NCBI RefSeq assembly: GCF_002091635.1
Contig: NZ_BDAC01000014.1
Location: 62,001 to 126,000 of the forward strand
Direction: 5' to 3'
DNA from: Pseudomonas indica NBRC 103045
GTDB taxonomy: Bacteria > Pseudomonadota > Gammaproteobacteria > Pseudomonadales > Pseudomonadaceae
Length of the DNA stretch: 64,000 nt
Shown here: piece by piece, positions 1 through 7,193 of the stretch
How positions within the stretch are numbered: the first letter of the stretch is position 1
How the letters are laid out: every line of letters starts with the position of its first letter
Notes under the pieces: model-generated
What the model was told of the DNA's origin: nothing
Databases searched by the model: none
The model's input: the letters and a program-made list of their open reading frames with translations, nothing else
Position numbers and translations under genes: made by a program

Positions 1-727
1 CTTTCGACAGCACCTCCAGATGCCCATTGGCCGGCTCGTAAGTGATGTGCGAAGACACCGCCCGGATCACCTCCTGGGGCACCAATTCGCTCGCCTGCAC
101 GCAGTCGATGATTTCCGGCGGACGGTTGTGGTGGATGCTGATTTGGTACAGGTCCACGTCTTCGCCGGTCTGCGTGTCGGGCCGCAGACGCTTGAAGATC
201 TGGACCGCGACAGCGTCATCGGAGCACCCCAGTTGTTGTGCGACGGTCTGATGGAATGCCGTCTTGGCCGTCGCGTCGTCGAGTACCGCTAGGTTGGCAG
301 GTGCCATGAAACCGGAGTAGCAGGAGGCGCTTTGCCGGAACACGTCGGCCTGTCGGGCGTTGAGGGCTTCCTCGAAGATCACGGGTTCATGAATGTGCAG
401 CCACAGCGCCCGCTCGTACTGGTTCGGAATCGCGGCGAAGGCTTCCCGAGCAGCGTCATCGAAGATGTCGTCCTTGAAGCCGTCGATGACGTCCTGGCCG
501 GCGCCATCCGACAGCAGCACGATCCGTTCGGCCACTTCTTCGATCCGCTGCCGCTCGCCCACCCCAAGAGCCGCGAGCACAGCCTCCATCTGTTCACGCT
601 GTTCTTTCTTGGTCTTCTTGGCGTCCAGATCTGGCATGACGAGGCTGAACTCATCCACCATGAATTCACGGAACACCTCCGGCGGCAGGTGGCCCAGGAG
701 CTTGCTCAGGTTTTCTGCATCGTTCAT
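1..727 (-). CDS. Uncharacterised acidic protein, C-terminus outside window
   Basis: Reading the minus strand from the ATG at 727 gives 242 codons with no stop before the window edge, so the C-terminus is missing. The protein begins MNDAENLSKLLGHLPPEVF, is acidic and probably mostly helical over residues 1-110, and continues through a mixed region to HITYEPANGHLEVLSK at the edge. I recognise no domain, signal peptide or membrane segment. The plus-strand frames over this stretch are low-complexity and Arg-rich, as expected of shadows. It diverges from the XRE/ImmA pair across about 200 bp holding a palindrome (811-826), so the two units may share a regulator. Function unknown. Coding status is supported by uninterrupted frame and natural composition. 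Confidence 0.7.
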   Translation of the reverse strand, partial: MNDAENLSKLLGHLPPEVFREFMVDEFSLVMPDLDAKKTKKEQREQMEAVLAALGVGERQRIEEVAERIVLLSDGAGQDVIDGFKDDIFDDAAREAFAAIPNQYERALWLHIHEPVIFEEALNARQADVFRQSASCYSGFMAPANLAVLDDATAKTAFHQTVAQQLGCSDDAVAVQIFKRLRPDTQTGEDVDLYQISIHHNRPPEIIDCVQASELVPQEVIRAVSSHITYEPANGHLEVLSK

Positions 728-810
728 CTACGTACCCCTCAAAAGGTTGGATCGGCTTGTTATCAGCCTCGACGGCCCCTTCTTCTTGTTGGGGTGTGCA
801 GACCGATGGC

Positions 811-826
811 GTTCGGTGTACCGAAC
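811..826. promoter_or_regulatory. Palindromic candidate operator between divergent genes
   Basis: The 7-bp arms GTTCGGT and ACCGAAC flank a 2-bp centre and form an inverted repeat in the 198-bp divergent intergenic region. A related half-site GTTCGGCGTA lies at 879-888, close to the XRE start. This is a plausible binding site for the XRE protein encoded next to it (inference). I see no convincing -35/-10 pair with standard spacing. Confidence 0.45.
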
Positions 827-925
827 GATTCAGATTGTCACGGAGCGATTATGGGTTTGTCAAGCAGGTACGAATTCGTTCGGCGTAGTGGTATTATTTT
901 CGGATTGAAGCCAACATATGAGGAG

Positions 926-1252
926 ATGCCGGTGCCATCGCCCCTGGGGGACAAGCTCCGCGCGCTGCGGAAACAAAAGAAGCTCAGTCTGGAACAGTTG
1001 GCCGAACTGACCGACTCCAGCAAGAGCTACATCTGGGAACTGGAAAACAAAGACGATCCGAAACCATCGGCCGAGAAGATCGGCAAGATTGCCGCTGTCC
1101 TCGAGGTCACCACGGAGTTCCTGCTGACCGAGTCGGCAACCACCCCGGACGAGGAAGTGCTCGACGAGGCCTTCTTCCGTAAGTACAAGAACATGTCCGA
1201 GCCGGACAAGAAGAAGATCCGCAAGATCCTCGATGCCTGGGAAGATGAATGA
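926..1252 (+). CDS. XRE-family HTH transcriptional regulator
   Basis: This 108-aa DNA-binding protein carries a Cro/C1-type helix-turn-helix at about residues 8-62 (LRALRKQKKLSLEQLAELTD, then SKSYIWELENK). Its charged C-terminal tail is FFRKYKNMSEPDKKKIRKIL. The frame is open back to 332, but I chose the ATG at 926 because GAGGAG stands just before it at 920-924 and the HTH begins immediately after. Upstream codons read as Arg/His-rich shadow of the minus-strand gene. The stop overlaps the next start (ATGA, 1249-1252), so it is translationally coupled to the ImmA/IrrE peptidase. In such pairs the peptidase typically cleaves or inactivates the repressor (known for ImmA-ImmR and IrrE-DdrO). What triggers it here is unknown. 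Confidence 0.9.
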   Translation: MPVPSPLGDKLRALRKQKKLSLEQLAELTDSSKSYIWELENKDDPKPSAEKIGKIAAVLEVTTEFLLTESATTPDEEVLDEAFFRKYKNMSEPDKKKIRKILDAWEDE

Positions 1253-2160
1253 CGGACGCGAAAAAGCCCATGGCCGAGGCCAACCGCATCTCGTCCATGC
1301 TCAACACGGTTCTCGGTGCGGATCGCTTTCCGGTCAAGGTTGACGAACTGGCGCTGGAGTATTCCCGCCAGTGCTTTGCAGACTCGCCGATCGACACGGT
1401 TCGGGGCGAGGATCTCGACGGTTTCGATGGCCTGTTGAAGGCCAACAAGGCGCGCTCGAAGTGGCTGCTCCTCTACAACAGCGCCACCCCGTCGGAAGGC
1501 CGCAAGCGCTTCACGATCGCGCATGAATTCGGTCACTACATCTTGCACCGCCACCAGCAAGACCTGTTCGAATGCGGCGACGACGACATCGAGACTGGGG
1601 ACAACAACGAGCGCGACATCGAGGCCGAGGCGGATCTGTTCGCTTCGACCCTGCTGATGCCGCTGGACGACTTTCGGCGCCAGGTCGACGGGCAACCGAT
1701 CAGCTTCGATCTGCTCGGTCACTGCGCCGATCGCTACGGGGTCTCGCTGACGGCTGCCGCCCTGCGCTGGACCGAGATCGCTCCCAAGCGCGCCATACTG
1801 GTGGCCAGCCGCGACGATCACATGCTCTGGGCCAAGTCGAACAAGGCAGCGCTCAGGTCCGGCGCCTACTTCGCGACGCGCAAGAACACCATCGAGCTGC
1901 CGCACGATGCGCTGGCGCACAGCTACAACGCCTTTGGCATGGCCGACAGCCAGACAGGGCGTGCCCAGTCCTGGTTTGTCCGTGAACCCGCCAGCATGCC
2001 GGTCACGGAGATGACGCGCGTCGCGGGTCAGTACGACTACACGCTGACACTGCTATTGCTGCCTGAGGCCGAGTGGCAGGGAGCGCGGCACGATGATGAG
2101 GAACCGGAGGAAGACACTTACGACCGCTTCATCCGCAATGGCCAGTACCCGGTTCGATAG
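1249..2160 (+). CDS. ImmA/IrrE-family metallopeptidase
   Basis: This 303-aa cytosolic zinc metallopeptidase shows the gluzincin motif HEFGH at residues 92-96 inside FTIAHEFGHYILH. The downstream acidic helix ERDIEAEADLFASTLLMP (about 121-138) supplies the likely third ligand. The domain covers roughly residues 20-150. The C-terminal half (150-303) is a less conserved region with no motif I know. It overlaps the XRE gene by 4 bp, an arrangement typical of mobile elements and stress switches where the peptidase relieves repression by its partner. The substrate is inferred to be the adjacent XRE protein. An antitoxin/toxin-like relationship is the alternative. Confidence 0.88.
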   Translation: MTDAKKPMAEANRISSMLNTVLGADRFPVKVDELALEYSRQCFADSPIDTVRGEDLDGFDGLLKANKARSKWLLLYNSATPSEGRKRFTIAHEFGHYILHRHQQDLFECGDDDIETGDNNERDIEAEADLFASTLLMPLDDFRRQVDGQPISFDLLGHCADRYGVSLTAAALRWTEIAPKRAILVASRDDHMLWAKSNKAALRSGAYFATRKNTIELPHDALAHSYNAFGMADSQTGRAQSWFVREPASMPVTEMTRVAGQYDYTLTLLLLPEAEWQGARHDDEEPEEDTYDRFIRNGQYPVR

Positions 2161-2177
2161 CTGATGGCGGATCGATC

Positions 2178-3392
2178 ATGAGCGCCCACAAGTGGCAATT
2201 CGCTTCCCGCTTTCGCCGTCATTCCTTTGGTTGGCGGTCCGACACGCCGGTGCAGCGGATCAAGGAAGCCATCACGGAGATCAAGCAGGTCGCCCGCAAG
2301 GAGCCCGTGCTCGCAGCTGAGGGGGCCATTACCCTGCTGGAAAAACTCTCGCCGGCGCTGGAACAGGTGGACAGTTCATCGGGCGCACTGGGTTCGGCCG
2401 TCAACAAGGCCATCGATACCCTGGTGCCCATCATCGTCAAGGCTGATGTCGAGCCGAAGCTGCGACAACGCTGGCTCGAACGCTTGTGGCAAGCGCTGCA
2501 GGATGACGAGATGTCCTACATCGAACTGCTCGGCGATTACTGGGGCGAGTTGTGCGTGACGCCGGAACTGGCGTCGCACTGGGCCGATGAGTTTTTGCCG
2601 GTCGTCGAGAGCGTGTGGAGCCCGAAGGCTTCCGGACATGGATTCTTCAAAGGCACCAGCGCCTGCCTGGCATCGATGTACGCGGCGGGCCGCCACCAGG
2701 AACTGTTGGCGTTACTCGACAAGGCGCGGTTCAAGTGGTGGCACGATCGACGCTGGGGCGTGAAGGCATTGGCAGCGATGGGCAAGAAGGCGGAGGCGAT
2801 CCGCTACGCCGAGGAGTCGCGCGGCCTCAATGATCCTGGCTGGCAGATTGCTCAGTCCTGCGAAGAGATCCTGTTGTCCTCCGGTTTGCACGACGAGGCC
2901 TACCGCCGCTATGCCATCGAGGCAAATCAGGGCACAACGAATCTGGCGACGTTTCGCGCCATCGCCAAGAAGTATCCCCACAAGCAACTGGAAGAGATCC
3001 TACGCGACCTGGTGGCCAGCACGCTTGGCGCCGAGGGCAAATGGTTCGCTGCTGCGAAGGATGCGGGCTTGTTTGATGTGGCGATCGAACTGGCTACGCG
3101 CAGCCCGACCGATCCGCGCACGCTGACCCGCGCTGCCCGTGATTACGCCGAAAAGCAGCCAGCATTCGCGCTCTCAGCCGGCTTGGCCGCGTTGCGCTGG
3201 ATCTCTCTTGGACACGGCTATGAGATCACCGGCGCGGATGTGCTCGATGCTTATTCGGCAGTCACGCAGACGGCAGTGAATGCAGGTGTTCCAGTCCCGC
3301 AGATCAACGAGCAGATCCGGGACATGATCGCCAGCACCCAGCCCGGCAATTCGTTGATGACGACCATCCTTGCCCGTCATCTGGCGAACTAA
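2178..3392 (+). CDS. Helical-repeat protein, DUF6880-like
   Basis: This 404-aa soluble protein has no signal peptide or membrane segment. From about residue 150 it consists of alternating amphipathic helices reminiscent of TPR/HEAT solenoids. Stretches such as CEEILLSSGLHDEAYRRYA, FRAIAKKYPHK and EGKWFAAAKDAGLFDVAIEL look like the uncharacterised family I know as DUF6880, also found at the C-terminus of SWIM zinc-finger proteins. I cannot confirm this without a profile search. There is no SWIM motif (CxCx-CxH) here. It starts 17 bp after the peptidase gene and probably belongs to the same transcript. The biochemical role is unknown. Confidence 0.75.
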   Translation: MSAHKWQFASRFRRHSFGWRSDTPVQRIKEAITEIKQVARKEPVLAAEGAITLLEKLSPALEQVDSSSGALGSAVNKAIDTLVPIIVKADVEPKLRQRWLERLWQALQDDEMSYIELLGDYWGELCVTPELASHWADEFLPVVESVWSPKASGHGFFKGTSACLASMYAAGRHQELLALLDKARFKWWHDRRWGVKALAAMGKKAEAIRYAEESRGLNDPGWQIAQSCEEILLSSGLHDEAYRRYAIEANQGTTNLATFRAIAKKYPHKQLEEILRDLVASTLGAEGKWFAAAKDAGLFDVAIELATRSPTDPRTLTRAARDYAEKQPAFALSAGLAALRWISLGHGYEITGADVLDAYSAVTQTAVNAGVPVPQINEQIRDMIASTQPGNSLMTTILARHLAN

Positions 3393-3517
3393 ACTGGACC
3401 AGCTTTTCGCAGCAACCCGCATCGGTTCGCACAACTCCGAAACTCCCTCATGGTGTCGGCGGCAGTCCATCCGGACAATTTCACTGCATGTGAGTTTGAC
3501 CGAGAGGACCGCCACCA

Positions 3518-3736
3518 ATGCATCAAATCAACCATCTACCACCGGAGCGGATGACGCCGGAACAGCGTCGCCACGAGATCGCGTCGTTGCTGGCCAACGG
3601 CCTGGCACGCTTGCGTATCACCGACGCAGAAGAGTCCGCAGATATGGCCGGAGCGAGCGGGTTTGAGCTTGGCTTCTCTGGCAACCAGCGCGTTCATACA
3701 GACCCCGTCAACAAGACAACTACGGAGTCGAAATGA
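3518..3736 (+). CDS. Small conserved protein of recombinase module
   Basis: This 72-aa protein contains MTPEQRRHEIASLLANGLARL near the N-terminus, a helix I associate with short ORFs preceding DUF2924/recombinase genes in genomic islands, followed by a polar low-complexity tail. Its TGA overlaps the ATG of the DUF2924 gene (ATGA, 3733-3736), and GAGAGGA upstream serves as ribosome-binding site. It lies 125 bp after the previous gene and opens a four-gene coupled unit. No catalytic motif is visible. A role as an accessory recombination or DNA-binding factor is a guess from context. Confidence 0.7.
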   Translation: MHQINHLPPERMTPEQRRHEIASLLANGLARLRITDAEESADMAGASGFELGFSGNQRVHTDPVNKTTTESK

Positions 3737-4239
3737 GCACGCAAATACCATCGTTTTCCACGCCGCCATCGGTGGCGGCGCAGATCGCCAGGTTGCCCGA
3801 GATGCCGATGGCAGAGATCCGGGCACTCTGGCAGAAACTGGTCGGTGGCGACACGCCCACCCACAACCGCCAGTTCCTCGAACGCCGGATTGCCTACCGG
3901 CTGCAGGAGCTGGAGTTCCGCAAGGTCGACGCCAACCTGCTGGATCGCAACCAGCGCCGCATCGAATCTCTGGTCGAAACCGGCAAGGTGAAAAAACGCG
4001 ACCGCGATTACCGCCCGGCCGCAGGCACGGTGCTGGTCCGCGAATACAAAGGCATCGAGTACCGCGTGATCGCGACCGCCGACGGCCAGTATGACTTCCA
4101 GGGGCGCATGTACCCGAGCCTCTCGATGATCGCCCGCGAAATCACCGGCATGCGTTGGTCGGGTCCGCTGTTCTTCGGCCTCAAGCCGCCATCCAACACT
4201 AAGACCAAGCCATCCACCAAGAAAAGAGGTGGACGATGA
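3733..4239 (+). CDS. DUF2924 domain protein
   Basis: This 168-aa basic protein matches the DUF2924 family, which is found next to large serine recombinases in proteobacterial islands. Visible family features are the N-terminal helix MAEIRALWQKLVGG with NRQFLERRIAYRLQELEF, and a central Arg-rich strand segment LVREYKGIEYRVIATADGQY followed by YPSLSMIAREITGMRWSGPLFF. The last part resembles the SAWD/RAMA-type fold that ends in a conserved W-S-G-P/W-xxFF stretch. Gene ends overlap on both sides by ATGA, so it is co-translated with the recombinase. The likely role is DNA binding in support of recombination (inference). No enzyme motif is seen. Confidence 0.85.
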   Translation: MSTQIPSFSTPPSVAAQIARLPEMPMAEIRALWQKLVGGDTPTHNRQFLERRIAYRLQELEFRKVDANLLDRNQRRIESLVETGKVKKRDRDYRPAAGTVLVREYKGIEYRVIATADGQYDFQGRMYPSLSMIAREITGMRWSGPLFFGLKPPSNTKTKPSTKKRGGR

Positions 4240-5591
4240 GCGAAGTCTTGAAGCGCCGCATGCGCTGCGCGGTCTATACGCGCAAATCCACTGATGAAGG
4301 GCTGGACCAGGAATACAACTCGATCGACGCCCAGCGCGACGCCGGTCACGCCTACATCGCCAGCCAGCGCGCCGAAGGCTGGATACCGGTCGCCGACGAT
4401 TACGACGATCCCGCCTTTTCCGGCGGCAACATGGAACGACCGGCGCTCCAGCGAATGATGGCGGACATTGAAGCCGGCAAAATCGACGTGGTCGTCATCT
4501 ACAAGATCGACCGCCTGACACGTAGCCTCGCGGACTTCTCCAAGATGGTCGAAGTGTTCGAGCGCTACGGTGTGTCGTTCGTGTCGGTCACCCAGCAGTT
4601 CAACACGACGACCTCCATGGGCAGGCTGATGCTGAACATCCTGCTGTCTTTCGCCCAATTCGAGCGCGAGGTCACCGGCGAGCGCATCCGCGACAAGATC
4701 GCAGCCAGCAAGCGCAAGGGCATGTGGATGGGCGGCGTACCGCCGCTGGGCTATGACGTCAAGAACCGGCGGTTGGTGCCCAACGAGCGCGAAGCCAAAC
4801 TGATCCGGCACATCTTCCAGCGATTCGTCGAACTCGGCTCCAGTACTGCCTTGGTCAAGGAGCTGAAGCTGGATGGCGTAACGTCGAAGGTGTGGACCAC
4901 TCAAGACGGCAAGACCCGGGATGGCAGACCGATCGACAAGGGCCACATCTACAAGCTCCTCAGCAACCGAACCTACCTTGGTGAGTTGCGGCACAAGGAC
5001 CAGTGGTACCAGGCCGAACACCCGCCCATCATCAGCCGCGAATTGTGGGACAGCGTCCACGCGATCCTGGAGACGAATGGCCGAGTGCGGGGCAACACGA
5101 CGCGGGCAAAGGTTCCCTATCTGCTCAAGGGGATTGTGGTCGGCAACGACGGGCGCGCACTGTCGCCGTGGCACACCACCAAGAAGAATGGCCGGCGCTA
5201 CCGTTACTACGTGCCCCAGCGCGACGCCAAGGAACACGCGGGCGCCTCGGGGTTGCCGCGATTGCCGGCCGCGGAACTCGAATCGGCGGTGCTTGACCAA
5301 CTGCGCGCGATCCTGCGTGCCCCGAATCTGCTCGGCGACATGCTGCCGCAAGCGATCAAGCTCGATCCAACCTTGGACGAGGCGAAGATCACCGTGGCCA
5401 TGACCCGGCTCGACGCGATTTGGGATCAACTGTTCCCGGCGGAGCAGACACGGATCGTGAAATTGCTGGTCGAGAAGGTGGTCGTGTCGCCCAATGACCT
5501 CGAGGTGCGGCTGCGCGCCAACGGCATCGAACGGCTGGTGCTGGAGCTGCGTCCCGAGCCCGTCGAGCAACAAGCGGAGGCGCTGGTATGA
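4236..5591 (+). CDS. Large serine recombinase (resolvase family)
   Basis: This 451-aa protein is a site-specific recombinase of the large serine type. The N-terminal resolvase domain (1-150) has the nucleophile Ser18 in YTRKSTDEG and the conserved IDRLTRS and LLSFAQFERE segments. The recombinase domain (about 155-275) contains GGVPPLGYDV and IYKLLSNRTYLGEL. The region that is usually a zinc ribbon (about 285-340, LLKGIVVGNDGRALS to RYRYYV) keeps its frame but has none of the four Cys ligands. The protein has a single Cys, at residue 11. The coiled-coil tail is short. It is coupled by ATGA to DUF2924 upstream and to an HTH gene downstream. It is likely the integrase of the surrounding element. 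Confidence 0.93.
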   Translation: MSEVLKRRMRCAVYTRKSTDEGLDQEYNSIDAQRDAGHAYIASQRAEGWIPVADDYDDPAFSGGNMERPALQRMMADIEAGKIDVVVIYKIDRLTRSLADFSKMVEVFERYGVSFVSVTQQFNTTTSMGRLMLNILLSFAQFEREVTGERIRDKIAASKRKGMWMGGVPPLGYDVKNRRLVPNEREAKLIRHIFQRFVELGSSTALVKELKLDGVTSKVWTTQDGKTRDGRPIDKGHIYKLLSNRTYLGELRHKDQWYQAEHPPIISRELWDSVHAILETNGRVRGNTTRAKVPYLLKGIVVGNDGRALSPWHTTKKNGRRYRYYVPQRDAKEHAGASGLPRLPAAELESAVLDQLRAILRAPNLLGDMLPQAIKLDPTLDEAKITVAMTRLDAIWDQLFPAEQTRIVKLLVEKVVVSPNDLEVRLRANGIERLVLELRPEPVEQQAEALV

Positions 5592-6019
5592 GCGACATCC
5601 GCATCCAGAAGACCGGCGAGCCGGACATCCTGCAGACCAGCGACGGCAGGCTGACCCTGTCCGTGCCGATCCAGATCAAGCGCCGCAGTGGCCGCAAGTT
5701 GGTCACTCTCCCGAACGGTGAGACTGCACCGGTCAGACCGTGGGACGTTGCACCGACCTCCATTCAATTGGCGCTGGCCAGGGGGCACCGCTGGCTGGCG
5801 ATGCTGGAATCGGGGGAAGCGAAGTCTTTGAAGGAGATCGCCACACGGGAAGGCATCGACAACAGCTACGTCAGCCGGATGGTGAATCTGACCACGCTAG
5901 CCCCCGATATCGTGGCGGCCATCCTGGACGACGCATTGCCGAACCACGTCACGCTGTTCGATCTGGCGGTCGATCCGCCAGCGCTGTGGGATGAGCAGCG
6001 GGAGAGAGTCGGGCTTTGA
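5588..6019 (+). CDS. HTH protein coupled to recombinase
   Basis: This 143-aa protein overlaps the recombinase gene by ATGA. A KorB/ParB-like helix-turn-helix is visible at about residues 78-100 (AKSLKEIATREGIDNSYVSR, then MVNLTTLAPDI). It is followed by a conserved C-terminus, ILDDALPNH then LFDLAVDPPALWDEQR. It probably binds DNA to regulate or direct recombination (inference from HTH plus position). A 115-bp stretch at 7194-7308 repeats its 3' end (5888-6002) at about 91% identity, showing that a second related element was once present. It converges on the toxin gene, with 15 bp between stops. Confidence 0.82.
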   Translation: MSDIRIQKTGEPDILQTSDGRLTLSVPIQIKRRSGRKLVTLPNGETAPVRPWDVAPTSIQLALARGHRWLAMLESGEAKSLKEIATREGIDNSYVSRMVNLTTLAPDIVAAILDDALPNHVTLFDLAVDPPALWDEQRERVGL

Positions 6020-6034
6020 GGTGGAAACGCCACC

Positions 6035-6538
6035 TCAGCTCAACATGCCCTTGAGATCCTTGAGCATCAGGAACAGATGGTACGGATCAGTCGGGCTGGG
6101 CTCGAATTCCCACGATTCGTACCACTGTCGCGCTGCGTCGTCTTTGGCATGCACCAACAGGCAGCGAATGCCGGCGATGTCGGCAGCCTGTGCCGTGCGC
6201 AGCAGGGCGTCCTTGAGCAAGGCCTGGCCCAGTCCTTTGCGCTGATGTTCCTTGTCCACCGCGAGCCGGGCCAGGATCATGACCGGCACTGGGTGGCGCG
6301 CCAGCCCCTTCATCACTCTCGACGGCGCGGCTTCCGGATCGACGCTACCAACGGCCAGGCTGTAGAAGCCGACCACCACGTCACCCTGGCAGCAGACATA
6401 GGTCTGCGCGCTGTTGGCCTTCTGGTTGACGAGCGCGTAGCGCTGCAGGAACTGGTTCAGCGCGACCTGGCCGCAGTCGAACGCATCGACCTGATCCGTT
6501 GCCGCGAGCTTGCGAACGGGTGAGTAGTCAGCGCTCAA
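6035..6538 (-). CDS. GNAT toxin (TacT-like tRNA acetyltransferase)
   Basis: This 167-aa protein has a GCN5-type acetyltransferase fold. It begins SADYSPVRKL, shows the toxin-family pattern FDCGQVALNQFLQRYA, has the acetyl-CoA loop RLAVDKEHQRKGLGQALL at about residues 90-107, and ends with a C-terminal YESWEFEPSP plus YHLFLML. Toxins of this class acetylate the amino group of aminoacyl-tRNAs and stop translation (known for TacT/AtaT). The start is TTG at 6538, overlapping the antitoxin TGA as TTGA; no ATG fits the conserved N-terminus. It is translated after, and coupled to, its DUF1778 antitoxin. It is island cargo, convergent with the HTH gene. Confidence 0.9.
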   Translation of the reverse strand: MSADYSPVRKLAATDQVDAFDCGQVALNQFLQRYALVNQKANSAQTYVCCQGDVVVGFYSLAVGSVDPEAAPSRVMKGLARHPVPVMILARLAVDKEHQRKGLGQALLKDALLRTAQAADIAGIRCLLVHAKDDAARQWYESWEFEPSPTDPYHLFLMLKDLKGMLS

Positions 6539-6813
6539 CCCAGCGCCCCGGGCTCACGCAGCAACTTCTTCAGGCGCGGCTTGCTTTGCACCGGGCGGTC
6601 CAGCGCTTCCTGGAACGCCTGCCACTGTGTGTCGTCCAGTACGAACTGACGACGATCTGCCAGCGTCTGCGCGGCCGCCGTCACGCCCGCGTCGAGCAGG
6701 AACTCGCTGACGTTCTTGTGGCAGGCGCGTGCGGCTTCCTGCAGCAGTTGCTTGACTGGCGTACTGGCGCGAACGTCAATGCGTTCGGTCTTGGAAAGAT
6801 TCGGGGTGCTCAT
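6535..6813 (-). CDS. DUF1778 antitoxin (TacA-like, ribbon-helix-helix)
   Basis: This 92-aa antitoxin begins with a ribbon-helix-helix N-terminus, KTERIDVRASTPVKQLLQEA (residues 7-26), then ACHKNVSEFLLDAGVTAA. The helical C-terminus (VLDDTQWQAFQEALDRP, about 58-74) is of the kind that wraps and blocks GNAT toxins. It is the first gene of the pair and probably represses its own promoter (6846-6875), where inverted repeats overlap the -35 region. Length and order match other TacA/TacT-type loci. Confidence 0.92.
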   Translation of the reverse strand: MSTPNLSKTERIDVRASTPVKQLLQEAARACHKNVSEFLLDAGVTAAAQTLADRRQFVLDDTQWQAFQEALDRPVQSKPRLKKLLREPGALG

Positions 6814-6845
6814 GGTGCCCCTCCGGACTGATCTTGGATGCCCTT

Positions 6846-6875
6846 ATTGTAGGCGTCCGGACATTGTCCTGACAA
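6846..6875 (-). promoter_or_regulatory. Promoter of toxin-antitoxin operon
   Basis: On the minus strand TTGTCA (6875-6870) and TACAAT (6851-6846) are separated by 18 bp, a good sigma-70 match 33 bp upstream of the antitoxin ATG. The -35 lies in the inverted repeat TTGTC-CT-GACAA, and the spacer contains GTCCGGAC. These are likely operator sites for the RHH antitoxin. Confidence 0.65.
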
Positions 6876-6928
6876 GGAGTTTCTTGTCTTGGCCACCATC
6901 CAAGCACGTACTTCCGCGTTGCCATATG

Positions 6929-7192
6929 TCGGTAGTCCCCGATAACTACCGACGAAACGCAACCGCAGCGTTTCCTTCGCCACCCGATGCTGCACAAATT
7001 CGCCAGGAGCGAATTTGGACGACGAAGTCGGCCCCGCAGGGGCGAACCCCATGGATGGGGTGAGCAATCCAATCGCTTGATTCGTCCGCGCGTAACTCTT
7101 TGATCTGTTAGGGGGCCGTGTTGGGGTCTCTGCGGACTTCGGGCCAGTTTCAGGGAGCGAGGTCGGAGCGAGGAATGGCCAGGAGAGAGTGG
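6929..7192. repeat. Composite direct repeat, copy A
   Basis: Three blocks match copy B (10111-10302). They are a 48-bp identical block (6947-6994 vs 10130-10177), a 45-bp block with one mismatch (7064-7108 vs 10175-10219), and a 62-bp block with three mismatches (7131-7192 vs 10241-10302). At its left end GTCGGTAGT and ACTACCGAC form a 9-bp inverted repeat (6929-6954). A 72-bp insert (6995-7066) absent from copy B interrupts it. The stretch from 6814 to 7193 holds no gene apart from the toxin-antitoxin promoter. The repeat may mark former attachment or recombination sites of the island units. Confidence 0.75.
6995..7066. repeat. Triple-hairpin insert within repeat copy A
   Basis: This insert relative to copy B is flanked by GCA on both sides (6992-6994 and 7064-7066). 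It folds into three hairpins: CAAATTCGC/GCGAATTTG (6995-7017), GCCCC/GGGGC (7031-7043) and ACCCCAT/ATGGGGT (7046-7061). It resembles a small non-coding interspersed repeat or REP/MITE-like unit. No ORF is present. Confidence 0.55.
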
Positions 7193-7193
7193 C

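Noticed and set aside
332-925. In-frame upstream extension of the XRE gene (to 306 aa)
   Set aside because: The residues look like antisense shadow of the minus-strand gene, and a good ribosome-binding site precedes the ATG at 926.
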